From contig NZ_QNUH01000006.1 in assembly GCF_003385495.1 (NCBI RefSeq), positions 239,024-303,023 of the forward strand: a stretch of DNA of 64,000 nt. The letters run 5' to 3'. The notes beneath the pieces are model-generated. The model had not been told where the DNA came from. It worked only from the letters and a program-made list of their open reading frames with translations, and did no database searches. The DNA comes from Chryseobacterium elymi (GTDB lineage Bacteria > Bacteroidota > Bacteroidia > Flavobacteriales > Weeksellaceae). Of the stretch, positions 16,298 to 23,217 are shown piece after piece; position 1 is the first letter of the stretch; each line of letters starts with the position of its first letter. The position numbers were made by a program, and so were the translations under genes.

Positions 16298-18487
16298 ATG
16301 TTCCAGGACAGCAAATCATCAAAAAACCAGATTTCAAAATCTAAAAAAGATCTGGACAGTATAAAATCCGCAGATCCAGGCCTAGGTAAGGAAACTGAAA
16401 AAAAAGCTGAAAAAATAAAAAAAACAGTACAGACGGCTGGACAGACAGTCTCCTATACCAATAATTTCATGAACAAAGCTGCACAGCCTAATACAGCTCT
16501 GGTTTCTGAAAATAAAATCTGGAACGAGCAACCTACTTCCAAAATATACAATGCCGGATCCATTCCGAAAAGTGAGCTTTTGGGAATCAATCGTGTCGTT
16601 AAACTGGAAATCATTGTCGAAGGTAAAATAATCAAGCATTTCAAACATTTTAAACTTACTCAAAGTGCTGTTAAGCATCACGAGTTCAATCTTATGCTCG
16701 CCCATGATGCTTTGGGAGGCGCAGAAAATCATAATCTGGAACAGGCACAGAACTTTCTGGGCAAGAGGATTACGGTAGTATTTAAATATAAAGACGTAGA
16801 AGAAAGTCCTGAACGGAATTTTGTAGGAGTGATCACGGAAGTAGGATTCAGCCAGGAGAAAGGCAGTCTGGGAAATATTGTACTTACCGGAAACAGTCCA
16901 ACTGTACTTCTTGATGCAGCACCACATATTCAGAGTTTTGGCGGTACAAAAGAAATCAGCCTGAACAGCATCGCAGACTGGGTTATTAAAGAAGGACTTG
17001 GTTCCAATAAATTTGATTTCAGGGTAGATTCTCAGCATGGAAATGTTTCCTACAGCTCACAATATGACGAAACCCATTACAACTATCTCGCAAGAATGGC
17101 CGAAGCTTATGGGGAACAGTTTTATTTTGATGGCGAGGTTCTTCATTTTGGAAAACTGCCTCCACCGGAAAAACCGGTACAACTGGTTTATGGAAGCAGC
17201 GTACATGATATTAAAATCAAAATGAGAGCCCAGCATGTAAACCCTGTTTTTTACGGCTATAACAGCAGCAAAAATGAAAAACTTACAACGGGAAGTTCAA
17301 AGATAAACCATCAGTCAGACATTGCGAAACGCGCTTACGAAATATCGAAAGCAACTTTTACAACCCCGTCATTAAGAGTAGCTCCAATCAAAGCATCTAC
17401 ATTTATGGATATTGATGCTTCACAGAAAGGTACCGCAGGAAGTAAAGCTGTTGATGTATTCATCACTTCCGGGAGCACTTCCGTCCCGTTTTTATATCCG
17501 GGATGTACTGCAGATGTAGAAATGCGGAAAGCTGAAACCAATCAGACCGCCTATTTTACCAAGCTGATGATCACAGAGATCAGTCATGAGGTAGATGCAA
17601 GAGGCCATTATACCGGAAATTTTGAAGCAATAGCAGCAGATACCGGCTTTATGCCACGTCCCGAATTTGAGATGCCTAAAGCAGATCCTCAGTTCGCTAA
17701 AGTTATTTCAAATACCGACCCTCTTAACCAGGGTCGTATACAGGTCCAATTCGACTGGCAAAACGGTCAGGATACCACTGAATTTATCCGCGTTATGACT
17801 CCTGATGCAGGCGGAAGCGATAAAGTAAGTAAAAACCGCGGCTTTATGGCTATTCCTGAAGTTGGAGATCAGGTGGTTGTCAATTTTGTACACCAGCATC
17901 CGGACCGTCCCTTTGTAATGGGAGGTATGTTTCATGGAGGTGTTGGCGGCGGCGGCGGACAAAACAATAACGTTAAAAGCCTGAGCAGCCGAAGCGGTAA
18001 TAAACTGGAACTGGATGACGGTGCAGGATCAGTATTCCTAACCGACCAAGGAGGAGCCAATATGAAGTTTGACGGTGCGGGGAATGCAACGACAAATACT
18101 AATAATGATAAAACGGTGACTGTTGGGAATAATAATACAGTAAATGTTGGAAGTGTAAGTTCTATTAATGTAGGAGGAAAAGAAGGCGGCGGAGCCAATT
18201 CTATGCTTAAAATGGATAATGGCGGAAATATCACCCTGGAATGTGACACGACCATTACCATTAAAACAGGAAGCAGCTCAATAACAATGACTACAGGAGG
18301 AGAAATCACCATAGAAGGTCTCAATGTAAAGGTTGTAGGAAAAACAACAACGGAGCTTGGAAAAGCTGCTGCCAACCCCGGAATCAAGATTGATAGTGAT
18401 ATCAATGTCAATGCAGCCAAAATTAATACCTCATCTTCAGGACCTACCAATATCAAAGGAGCTGATGTGGAAATCAATAAAGGATAA
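16298..18487 (+). CDS. vgrG: Type VI secretion spike protein VgrG
   Basis: The 729-residue protein has the VgrG architecture. Residues 1-75 are a polar, Lys- and Asn-rich extension. The gp27-like base follows (VVKLEIIVEGKIIKHFKHFK, then NLMLAHDALGG). The gp5 OB-fold lies at ~460-545 (FAKVISNTDPLNQGRIQVQF, EFIRVMTPDAGGSDKVSKNR, GDQVVVNFVHQHPDRPFVMG). A Gly-rich hinge (GGVGGGGGQNN) precedes the C-terminal beta-helix needle of T/N/V/G repeats. It would cap the Hcp tube and carry the downstream effector. The rest of the secretion apparatus is not in this window, so this is a detached vgrG-effector island of the Bacteroidota (T6SS-iii) type. Confidence 0.93.
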   Translation: MFQDSKSSKNQISKSKKDLDSIKSADPGLGKETEKKAEKIKKTVQTAGQTVSYTNNFMNKAAQPNTALVSENKIWNEQPTSKIYNAGSIPKSELLGINRVVKLEIIVEGKIIKHFKHFKLTQSAVKHHEFNLMLAHDALGGAENHNLEQAQNFLGKRITVVFKYKDVEESPERNFVGVITEVGFSQEKGSLGNIVLTGNSPTVLLDAAPHIQSFGGTKEISLNSIADWVIKEGLGSNKFDFRVDSQHGNVSYSSQYDETHYNYLARMAEAYGEQFYFDGEVLHFGKLPPPEKPVQLVYGSSVHDIKIKMRAQHVNPVFYGYNSSKNEKLTTGSSKINHQSDIAKRAYEISKATFTTPSLRVAPIKASTFMDIDASQKGTAGSKAVDVFITSGSTSVPFLYPGCTADVEMRKAETNQTAYFTKLMITEISHEVDARGHYTGNFEAIAADTGFMPRPEFEMPKADPQFAKVISNTDPLNQGRIQVQFDWQNGQDTTEFIRVMTPDAGGSDKVSKNRGFMAIPEVGDQVVVNFVHQHPDRPFVMGGMFHGGVGGGGGQNNNVKSLSSRSGNKLELDDGAGSVFLTDQGGANMKFDGAGNATTNTNNDKTVTVGNNNTVNVGSVSSINVGGKEGGGANSMLKMDNGGNITLECDTTITIKTGSSSITMTTGGEITIEGLNVKVVGKTTTELGKAAANPGIKIDSDINVNAAKINTSSSGPTNIKGADVEINKG

Positions 18488-18489
18488 TC

Positions 18490-19332
18490 ATGCAGGTTAA
18501 TATAGAAAACAAGGGCGAATTCCGGAAATATACTTTTCTCAGAGAAGAAAGGTATCAGTTCCAGGGCCTCAGAAATGAAAACTATATTGAAGCCGAACTT
18601 AAGGTTACATTAACTTCTATTGAAAACGATAAGCCCGTTTTTACAGTTGAAATGCCATTCTATAAGCAATCCAATAAGGACGGCATGTACAAATGGGTTG
18701 GAGATCTGCATGAGTTGAGAGAAAAAATAGTATGTACCTTGAATGAAAACGGTCAGCTTGGAAAAATTATCAACTTAACCGATATTCAGAATAAATGGAG
18801 AGAAATAAAGCCAAAAATTGTACTGAAGCACAGAAGTGAAAAATACCGGGAAATTTTCATAAAGGGCGTAGAAGAACTTTTGGAGGACGGTGGACGTCTG
18901 GCAGAAGCCCTACGTTTTTCGATGCCTTATCAATTGCTTTTTCCCGGCATCCATTTCAAGGAGTTCAAAAAAAATGAGATTATCAACGGATACCGCGAGC
19001 TTCCCAACTTTATTGCCGCTAAATCTGTTCCCATTACTACAGAAGAAAGAATTTCAGAATTAGAAGACGGCAGATACCAAATTGATGTAAAAGGAAGCAT
19101 AGATGAGGATAATTTTGAGCAGGATAAAGTAACAGCCATGATCCGCATTTTAAAGAACCGACCCCGTGTGCCTACTCTCTTACAACTTAATTATATAGAA
19201 CGTTATCTCCTTGAAGAATGGCCATGGTCTGAACAGAGCATGTGTATGAGCCTGGCACAGATTCCCGGCACATTATACCGTGAAGAGAAAAACATCTTAA
19301 AAGCTGCAGCCCATGACCGTTCCCCTGCTTGA
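18490..19332 (+). CDS. Unknown protein linked to VgrG (possible adaptor)
   Basis: The 280-residue protein starts two bases after vgrG and is certainly cotranscribed. No known domain was recognised. It is rich in charged residues and aromatic positions (YTFLREERYQFQGLRNENYI, then EMPFYKQSNKDGMYKW), has no signal peptide or membrane helix, and ends with a basic tail. Position between VgrG and a PAAR-like effector is where T6SS loading chaperones and adaptors are usually found, so that role is plausible, but there is no sequence proof. Confidence 0.7.
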   Translation: MQVNIENKGEFRKYTFLREERYQFQGLRNENYIEAELKVTLTSIENDKPVFTVEMPFYKQSNKDGMYKWVGDLHELREKIVCTLNENGQLGKIINLTDIQNKWREIKPKIVLKHRSEKYREIFIKGVEELLEDGGRLAEALRFSMPYQLLFPGIHFKEFKKNEIINGYRELPNFIAAKSVPITTEERISELEDGRYQIDVKGSIDEDNFEQDKVTAMIRILKNRPRVPTLLQLNYIERYLLEEWPWSEQSMCMSLAQIPGTLYREEKNILKAAAHDRSPA

Positions 19333-19585
19333 TATTGTATTTCAGAATGACCGATACTATCTTCTCTTCGATGATGAGAAGATCTTAGAGCCTCCGGTTA
19401 CCAGAGAGTGGCATGTATATGCAGATGGAGAATATACCTGCTCTATCAAAAATTGTAAGGTTTCGGAGCTGTTGAAAGTTCCAGGTAAGTTTTTTCTGGA
19501 AACCCGGGAAAACCTTAATAAGCTGGAAAATAGTTTCAGAAGATTGAAAAATGTAACCCTGAGCTCAGATAAAATTAACATCTAA
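19313..19585 (+). CDS. Small unknown protein between VgrG and effector
   Basis: This 90-residue protein overlaps the preceding gene by 20 bases and ends 11 bases before the effector gene. The sequence is soluble, with a beta-rich N-terminal half (LLDIVFQNDRYYLLFDDEKI, WHVYADGEYTCSIKN) and a helical, charged C-terminal tail. No family is recognised. The tight coupling suggests it is translated together with the 280-residue protein and may act with it in effector loading. Confidence 0.6.
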   Translation: MTVPLLDIVFQNDRYYLLFDDEKILEPPVTREWHVYADGEYTCSIKNCKVSELLKVPGKFFLETRENLNKLENSFRRLKNVTLSSDKINI

Positions 19586-19596
19586 ATCATCGCATT

Positions 19597-21528
19597 ATGG
19601 CAAAAAAATACGTACCTGAAGGTGCCTTTTTAGCTTGCGACAAAGGAACAAGCCCCTCTACCCTGCGGGTAAGCAACAATAAGAACACGACGATATACAG
19701 TGTTCCCATGGCTTCTGAACTGGATTTCCTTCCTTTTTTTAATATTAAGCCCATGGGGTTTTGTACCAACCCTTTGAAATGGGCAACAGGAGCTTCTTGT
19801 TTACCCACCATTCTTACCGGATGGCAAGCGCCGAAGGACGGTGTAAAGATCAATGGCAGCCGGATGCTATTGGAAGATTCTTTCTGTAATTGTATATTTG
19901 GTGGAAAGATTAACATCTTCTTTGATAGAGCAGCTGCCGTATCATATGGCGTCGGAGAAGGAAAAATGCCTTCCGACTATATCAAGGAAGGCTTTGACTG
20001 GATCGCCGAGCAAAACAAAAAAGGTCGGGAAATGCGGGACCAGATGCTTCCTGACTGGATGAAACCTGTAACAGGTGTCGGAGACTGGTTCAGTGATCTG
20101 GGTACAGGACTGGTAGAAGGAGCCGTAAATGGTGTAGTTGGCTTAGGTGAAACACTTTATCAGGTTGGCCAGGATCCCGTGGGTACTGCTGAAGCATTGG
20201 GCGGAATGGTAAGTGATGGATGGAATGCAGCTACCGAAGGTGTTGGAAATGCCTGGGACTGGGCCAGCAAAGGAGATAACTGGAGCAATGCCGCTGAAGG
20301 AGCCTGGAACTGGGCCAGTGACGGACAAAACTGGGCAGATGCAGGAAGCGCAGCCTGGGAAGGCACCAAAGATGCTGCAAGCTGGGTAGCTGAAAACCCA
20401 AGAAAGATAGGAAATACTGCGGGTGAATTTATCCCGGATGCTGTAGCTGCCGTATATAGTGGAGGAACATCATTGGCCGTAACTGCTGGAAAGACAGCTT
20501 TAAAAGAAGGTGCTGAAGCAGTGGTGGAAAAAACAGTTAAAGAAACTGTAGAACAAGGTGTGAAAAAAGGTGCAGATGATGTGGCAGAAGCAGGAGCTAA
20601 AAAAGGAATTGCAGAAACCATGGAACAGCTTGCCAAAAAAGAAGGTGGGGATATTGCTAAGGTTATCACAAAAGACGCAGGTGAATTAGCAGCTGAACAA
20701 GCAGCAAAAGAGGCAGCTGAACGATGGGCGAAATTAGGATATGATGATTTAGGCACTACTGCCCCTTGTTTCTTGGCAGGAACTTTTGTTCATACAATTG
20801 ACGGTTTGATTCCTATTGAAAATATTCAGATTGGTGATATTGTATTTTGTTATGATAAAATAAATAATGTAACAACTAAAAATAAAGTAACCCGTATCTA
20901 CAACAACTGGACTGATAAATTTATTAAGATTACTACAGATAAAGAAATAATCAGCGCAACATTTAAACATCTTTTCTGGATTGAAGATGAAAGTAAGTGG
21001 ATTACGGCAAAGGAATTAAAAACAGATATGATTTTAAAATCCTTGTCATTAAACAATATCTTAGTTAAAAAAATTGATTATCAAAAAGATGTGGAATTAT
21101 CTACTTTTAATATAGAAGTTGAGAATAATCACAATTATTTTGTTGGAAACCAAGGCATACTTGTTCATAATGATAATAAACCTTCTAAATTTGAAAGTAC
21201 TGTTAAAAAGCCTACCAAAATCTATGAAGTTTACGATCCCAAAACAGGAAAAACAGTATATGTGGGACAAACAGATAAAACGAATGTGGCAGACCGTTTT
21301 AAAGAACATGTAGCAGAAGGTAAAAAGAAAGGTAACCATAAAAAAGACTGGGGGAAGAAATACAAAATCCGTGAGGTTGCAAGCGGAAATTGGGACCCTT
21401 ATGAAGCGTCTGTTTGGGAACAGCATTATATTGACAAAAACGGAGGCAAAGCTAATCTTCAAAATGGAAGAAATGAAATTACTAAACCTAAATTTGATAA
21501 ATATAAAAATTTACATAATCCTTGTTAA
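19597..21528 (+). CDS. T6SS effector: DUF4280 (PAAR-like) - Hint - GIY-YIG nuclease-like toxin
   Basis: Domains in this 643-residue protein run as follows. Residues ~1-115 are DUF4280, a PAAR-like tip with paired cysteines (FLACDKG, GFCTNP, SFCNCIFGG). Residues ~130-385 are an Ala/Gly/Trp-rich repeat region (GNAWDWASKGDNWSNAAEGA) and a Lys/Ala/Glu-rich helical region. Residues 391-526 are a Hint domain starting with catalytic Cys (PCFLAGTFVHTIDG) and ending NNHNYFVGNQGILVHND. Residues 527-643 are the toxin, with IYEVYDPKTGKTVYVGQTD matching the GIY-YIG core, then an arginine in DRFKEH and a glutamate in DPYEASVWEQ. Hint probably releases the tip by self-cleavage. The likely target is DNA or RNA of competing cells. 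Base composition becomes clearly AT-richer at the Hint boundary. Confidence 0.85.
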   Translation: MAKKYVPEGAFLACDKGTSPSTLRVSNNKNTTIYSVPMASELDFLPFFNIKPMGFCTNPLKWATGASCLPTILTGWQAPKDGVKINGSRMLLEDSFCNCIFGGKINIFFDRAAAVSYGVGEGKMPSDYIKEGFDWIAEQNKKGREMRDQMLPDWMKPVTGVGDWFSDLGTGLVEGAVNGVVGLGETLYQVGQDPVGTAEALGGMVSDGWNAATEGVGNAWDWASKGDNWSNAAEGAWNWASDGQNWADAGSAAWEGTKDAASWVAENPRKIGNTAGEFIPDAVAAVYSGGTSLAVTAGKTALKEGAEAVVEKTVKETVEQGVKKGADDVAEAGAKKGIAETMEQLAKKEGGDIAKVITKDAGELAAEQAAKEAAERWAKLGYDDLGTTAPCFLAGTFVHTIDGLIPIENIQIGDIVFCYDKINNVTTKNKVTRIYNNWTDKFIKITTDKEIISATFKHLFWIEDESKWITAKELKTDMILKSLSLNNILVKKIDYQKDVELSTFNIEVENNHNYFVGNQGILVHNDNKPSKFESTVKKPTKIYEVYDPKTGKTVYVGQTDKTNVADRFKEHVAEGKKKGNHKKDWGKKYKIREVASGNWDPYEASVWEQHYIDKNGGKANLQNGRNEITKPKFDKYKNLHNPC

Positions 21529-21547
21529 ATCATAAAAATCTATAAAT

Positions 21548-22198
21548 ATGAATATTAAACCCGGAACTATCTTTTCGGTAAATGTTTCTACTGACGAAAA
21601 AATTTTTGGAAGAGTCTTATTTAATGTTGATGAATATCTGGAAAAGAGTAAGAACGAAAATAATCAGAACTACTTTGATGTATATCAAAAATGTGTCTTG
21701 ATAGAAACCTTTGGAAAAGTTACTAAAGAATTTGATGAAACCCTTTTGAAAAATGTAGCAGTTAAAAGCAGCTTTATTCCGATGGATACTTTTTCTGATG
21801 AAGATGAATGGGAGCTTACTGATTTGAATCTTCCTGTTTCGACAGAATATTTAACATTTCCTGAAGTTTTAAGATTCGTAAACGGGAAAATTTATTTCTG
21901 TGTAGGAGAAGTTACTATTGCAACTTCTTTCGATGAGGCATTTAGAGATCAATGTGGAGTTTATCCCTCGTTTGGCAGTGGATATTGGGAAGTTGTTGCC
22001 ACACTGGATTTTGCTGACAGGAAAGATTTAATAGAAGATGAAGATGATGTTATGGATAAATATTTCAAAGATTCAGACTTGAGAGAAAGTCCTGAGGCAA
22101 GACAAGAAATTTATCAAGCTATTGGAGAAAATCCAAATTTGTCATACAATGAATTAGCATTAAAACACGGTTTCGACCTAAAAAGATTTTACAGTTAA
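21548..22198 (+). CDS. Probable immunity protein to the GIY-YIG toxin (Imm26-like)
   Basis: The 216-residue soluble acidic protein lies 19 bases after the effector, the position of the cognate immunity gene. The start IKPGTIFSVNVSTDEKIFGR followed by VLFNVDEY is like the Imm26 pattern in which a PG-x-IF/FG-R-V core opens a beta-barrel. The C-terminal end (about 60 residues, EDEDDVMDKYFKDSDLRESP) is very acidic and helical, which could mimic nucleic acid to block a nuclease. The family match is weak and made by eye. The immunity role rests mainly on position and acidity. Confidence 0.6.
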   Translation: MNIKPGTIFSVNVSTDEKIFGRVLFNVDEYLEKSKNENNQNYFDVYQKCVLIETFGKVTKEFDETLLKNVAVKSSFIPMDTFSDEDEWELTDLNLPVSTEYLTFPEVLRFVNGKIYFCVGEVTIATSFDEAFRDQCGVYPSFGSGYWEVVATLDFADRKDLIEDEDDVMDKYFKDSDLRESPEARQEIYQAIGENPNLSYNELALKHGFDLKRFYS

Positions 22199-22202
22199 CT
22201 TT

Positions 22203-22610
22203 ATGGAATTTCAAAACCAAATTTTACAAAGTATATTATGGAATTTTACTGAACAAAAATTTTCAGATATTGAAAATTTCAGGATCGCCTTGAAAGATTA
22301 TAATGAAAAGATAACGGATGAAAAATTTTCAGAAAACCTGGATAAGCCTATTCTGAAAATCAATAAAGTTGCTATACAATATGAATATTGGGATGAAAAT
22401 ATTGAAGACATTATTGAACCAGATTTTCTATTGAATGCAGATAACGGACAATTTTTCACAACTGCTGAACTATTGTTTAAAATTCATAATCAGGTCCATG
22501 AAAAATTGAAAGATGATGACCATCATTTTTTTGAAGGATTAGAGTTATGGACGGGAGAAAATCCCAATTATCCTGACACTCCGTTATACTTTTTACAACA
22601 GGGAAGTTAA
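22203..22610 (+). CDS. Unknown acidic protein, possible second immunity protein
   Basis: This 135-residue protein starts four bases after the preceding gene. It is acidic (ENIEDIIEPDFLLNADN, KLKDDDHHFFEGLELWTGEN), soluble and unrelated by eye to its neighbour. A hairpin terminator follows its stop. It could be a retained immunity protein for a toxin tip no longer present, or an accessory to the GIY-YIG pair. No family was recognised. Confidence 0.55.
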   Translation: MEFQNQILQSILWNFTEQKFSDIENFRIALKDYNEKITDEKFSENLDKPILKINKVAIQYEYWDENIEDIIEPDFLLNADNGQFFTTAELLFKIHNQVHEKLKDDDHHFFEGLELWTGENPNYPDTPLYFLQQGS

Positions 22611-22625
22611 AGAATAATATAGTAG

Positions 22626-22655
22626 AAAAGGTTTCAAATTGAAACCTTTTTGTTT
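22626..22655 (+). terminator. Hairpin terminator closing the effector-immunity operon
   Basis: The 10-bp arms AAAAGGTTTC and GAAACCTTTT surround AAATT and are followed by a T-rich tract. Confidence 0.75.
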
Positions 22656-22680
22656 TAATAATCACACCATCATGAAGTAG

Positions 22681-22851
22681 AAAACACTGACAGACGGGAC
22701 TAGGCAGATGTCCGATAAATGGATACAGGACAGATTAGGTAATACCGTCTCTAGACAAGAGTTGCGTAATATAACACAATCAGGTTACGAGAGAGTTGTG
22801 GGAAAAGTTGATGCTAATGGAAAATTACAGTGTTGCCAAATCAGGGATTGA
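22681..22851 (+). pseudogene. Displaced C-terminal tip of a polymorphic toxin (remnant)
   Basis: After a stop codon at 22678, one frame encodes 56 residues with toxin-tip character: TLTDGTRQMSDKWIQDRLGN, a helical linker, then GYERVVGKVDANGKLQ and a short unrelated end. It has no start codon of its own at a sensible place and no N-terminal delivery part, so it cannot be a full effector. It overlaps the following immunity-like gene in another frame. This is the pattern left when an effector's C-terminal end is replaced by recombination and the old tip is pushed downstream. Family assignment is by general resemblance only. Confidence 0.5.
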
Positions 22852-23077
22852 AAATTTATTATCAAAATGGGATATTTCAAATAGATATCAAGATAATGAC
22901 AATTTATATGACGAATATGCTGATCAATTTTTTCCGAAAGTAAATGCTATTCTTAAGGAGTTAAACTATACAATTTTTTGTCTGGATATCAATAGTGATA
23001 GCTATGTTACAGTAACGATTCTAACCGCAAATGAACAATACTTCTCGTCTTTGGATTCCAGAATAAAAAAATATTAA
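22811..23077 (+). CDS. Orphan immunity-like small protein
   Basis: The 88-residue acidic, soluble protein (start at 22811, or ATG at 22817 giving MENYSVAKSGIENLLSKWDI) lies inside and just beyond the toxin remnant, as immunity genes do. It contains a helical N-terminal half and a beta-rich end (FCLDINSDSYVTVTILTAN). No family was recognised. If it is an immunity gene, it would protect from toxins of sibling strains without a cognate toxin here. It is preceded by no clear promoter. Confidence 0.5.
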   Translation: MLMENYSVAKSGIENLLSKWDISNRYQDNDNLYDEYADQFFPKVNAILKELNYTIFCLDINSDSYVTVTILTANEQYFSSLDSRIKKY

Positions 23078-23139
23078 TATGACACTTAAATATAAAAGAA
23101 ACCAATCAAACTTTAAATTAACATAACCTATAACTATTA

Positions 23140-23160
23140 ACCGCTTTAAGGCGGTTTTTT
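23140..23160 (+). terminator. Hairpin terminator at the right edge of the T6SS island
   Basis: ACCGC and GCGGT arms with a six-base loop are followed directly by T6. Confidence 0.65.
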
Positions 23161-23217
23161 CATTTTGAAATCAAAAAAATTGTAGAACCCATGGCATTGC
23201 TTGTAAGACTTTTCAAT

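Noticed and set aside
16382..17038. Long minus-strand open frame (218 codons) opposite vgrG
   Set aside because: It is fully antisense to the clearly coding VgrG gene, has low-quality composition with many Phe/Cys/Ser codons and no domain; VgrG explains the region.
17932..18477. Minus-strand open frame (181 codons) opposite the VgrG needle
   Set aside because: Its Leu/Pro/Thr/Ser-rich product is the expected mirror of the Gly/Thr/Asn/Val repeats on the plus strand.
20160..20756. Minus-strand Ala/Ser/Pro-rich open frame (198 codons) opposite the effector
   Set aside because: It mirrors the Ala/Gly/Trp repeats of the effector and has no independent support.
20767..21174. Hint domain interpreted as a protein-splicing intein
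   Set aside because: There is no continued host protein after it, only a toxin-like tip, and no splicing-type Asn followed by Cys, Ser or Thr extein; a cleavage-only Hint of polymorphic toxins fits better.
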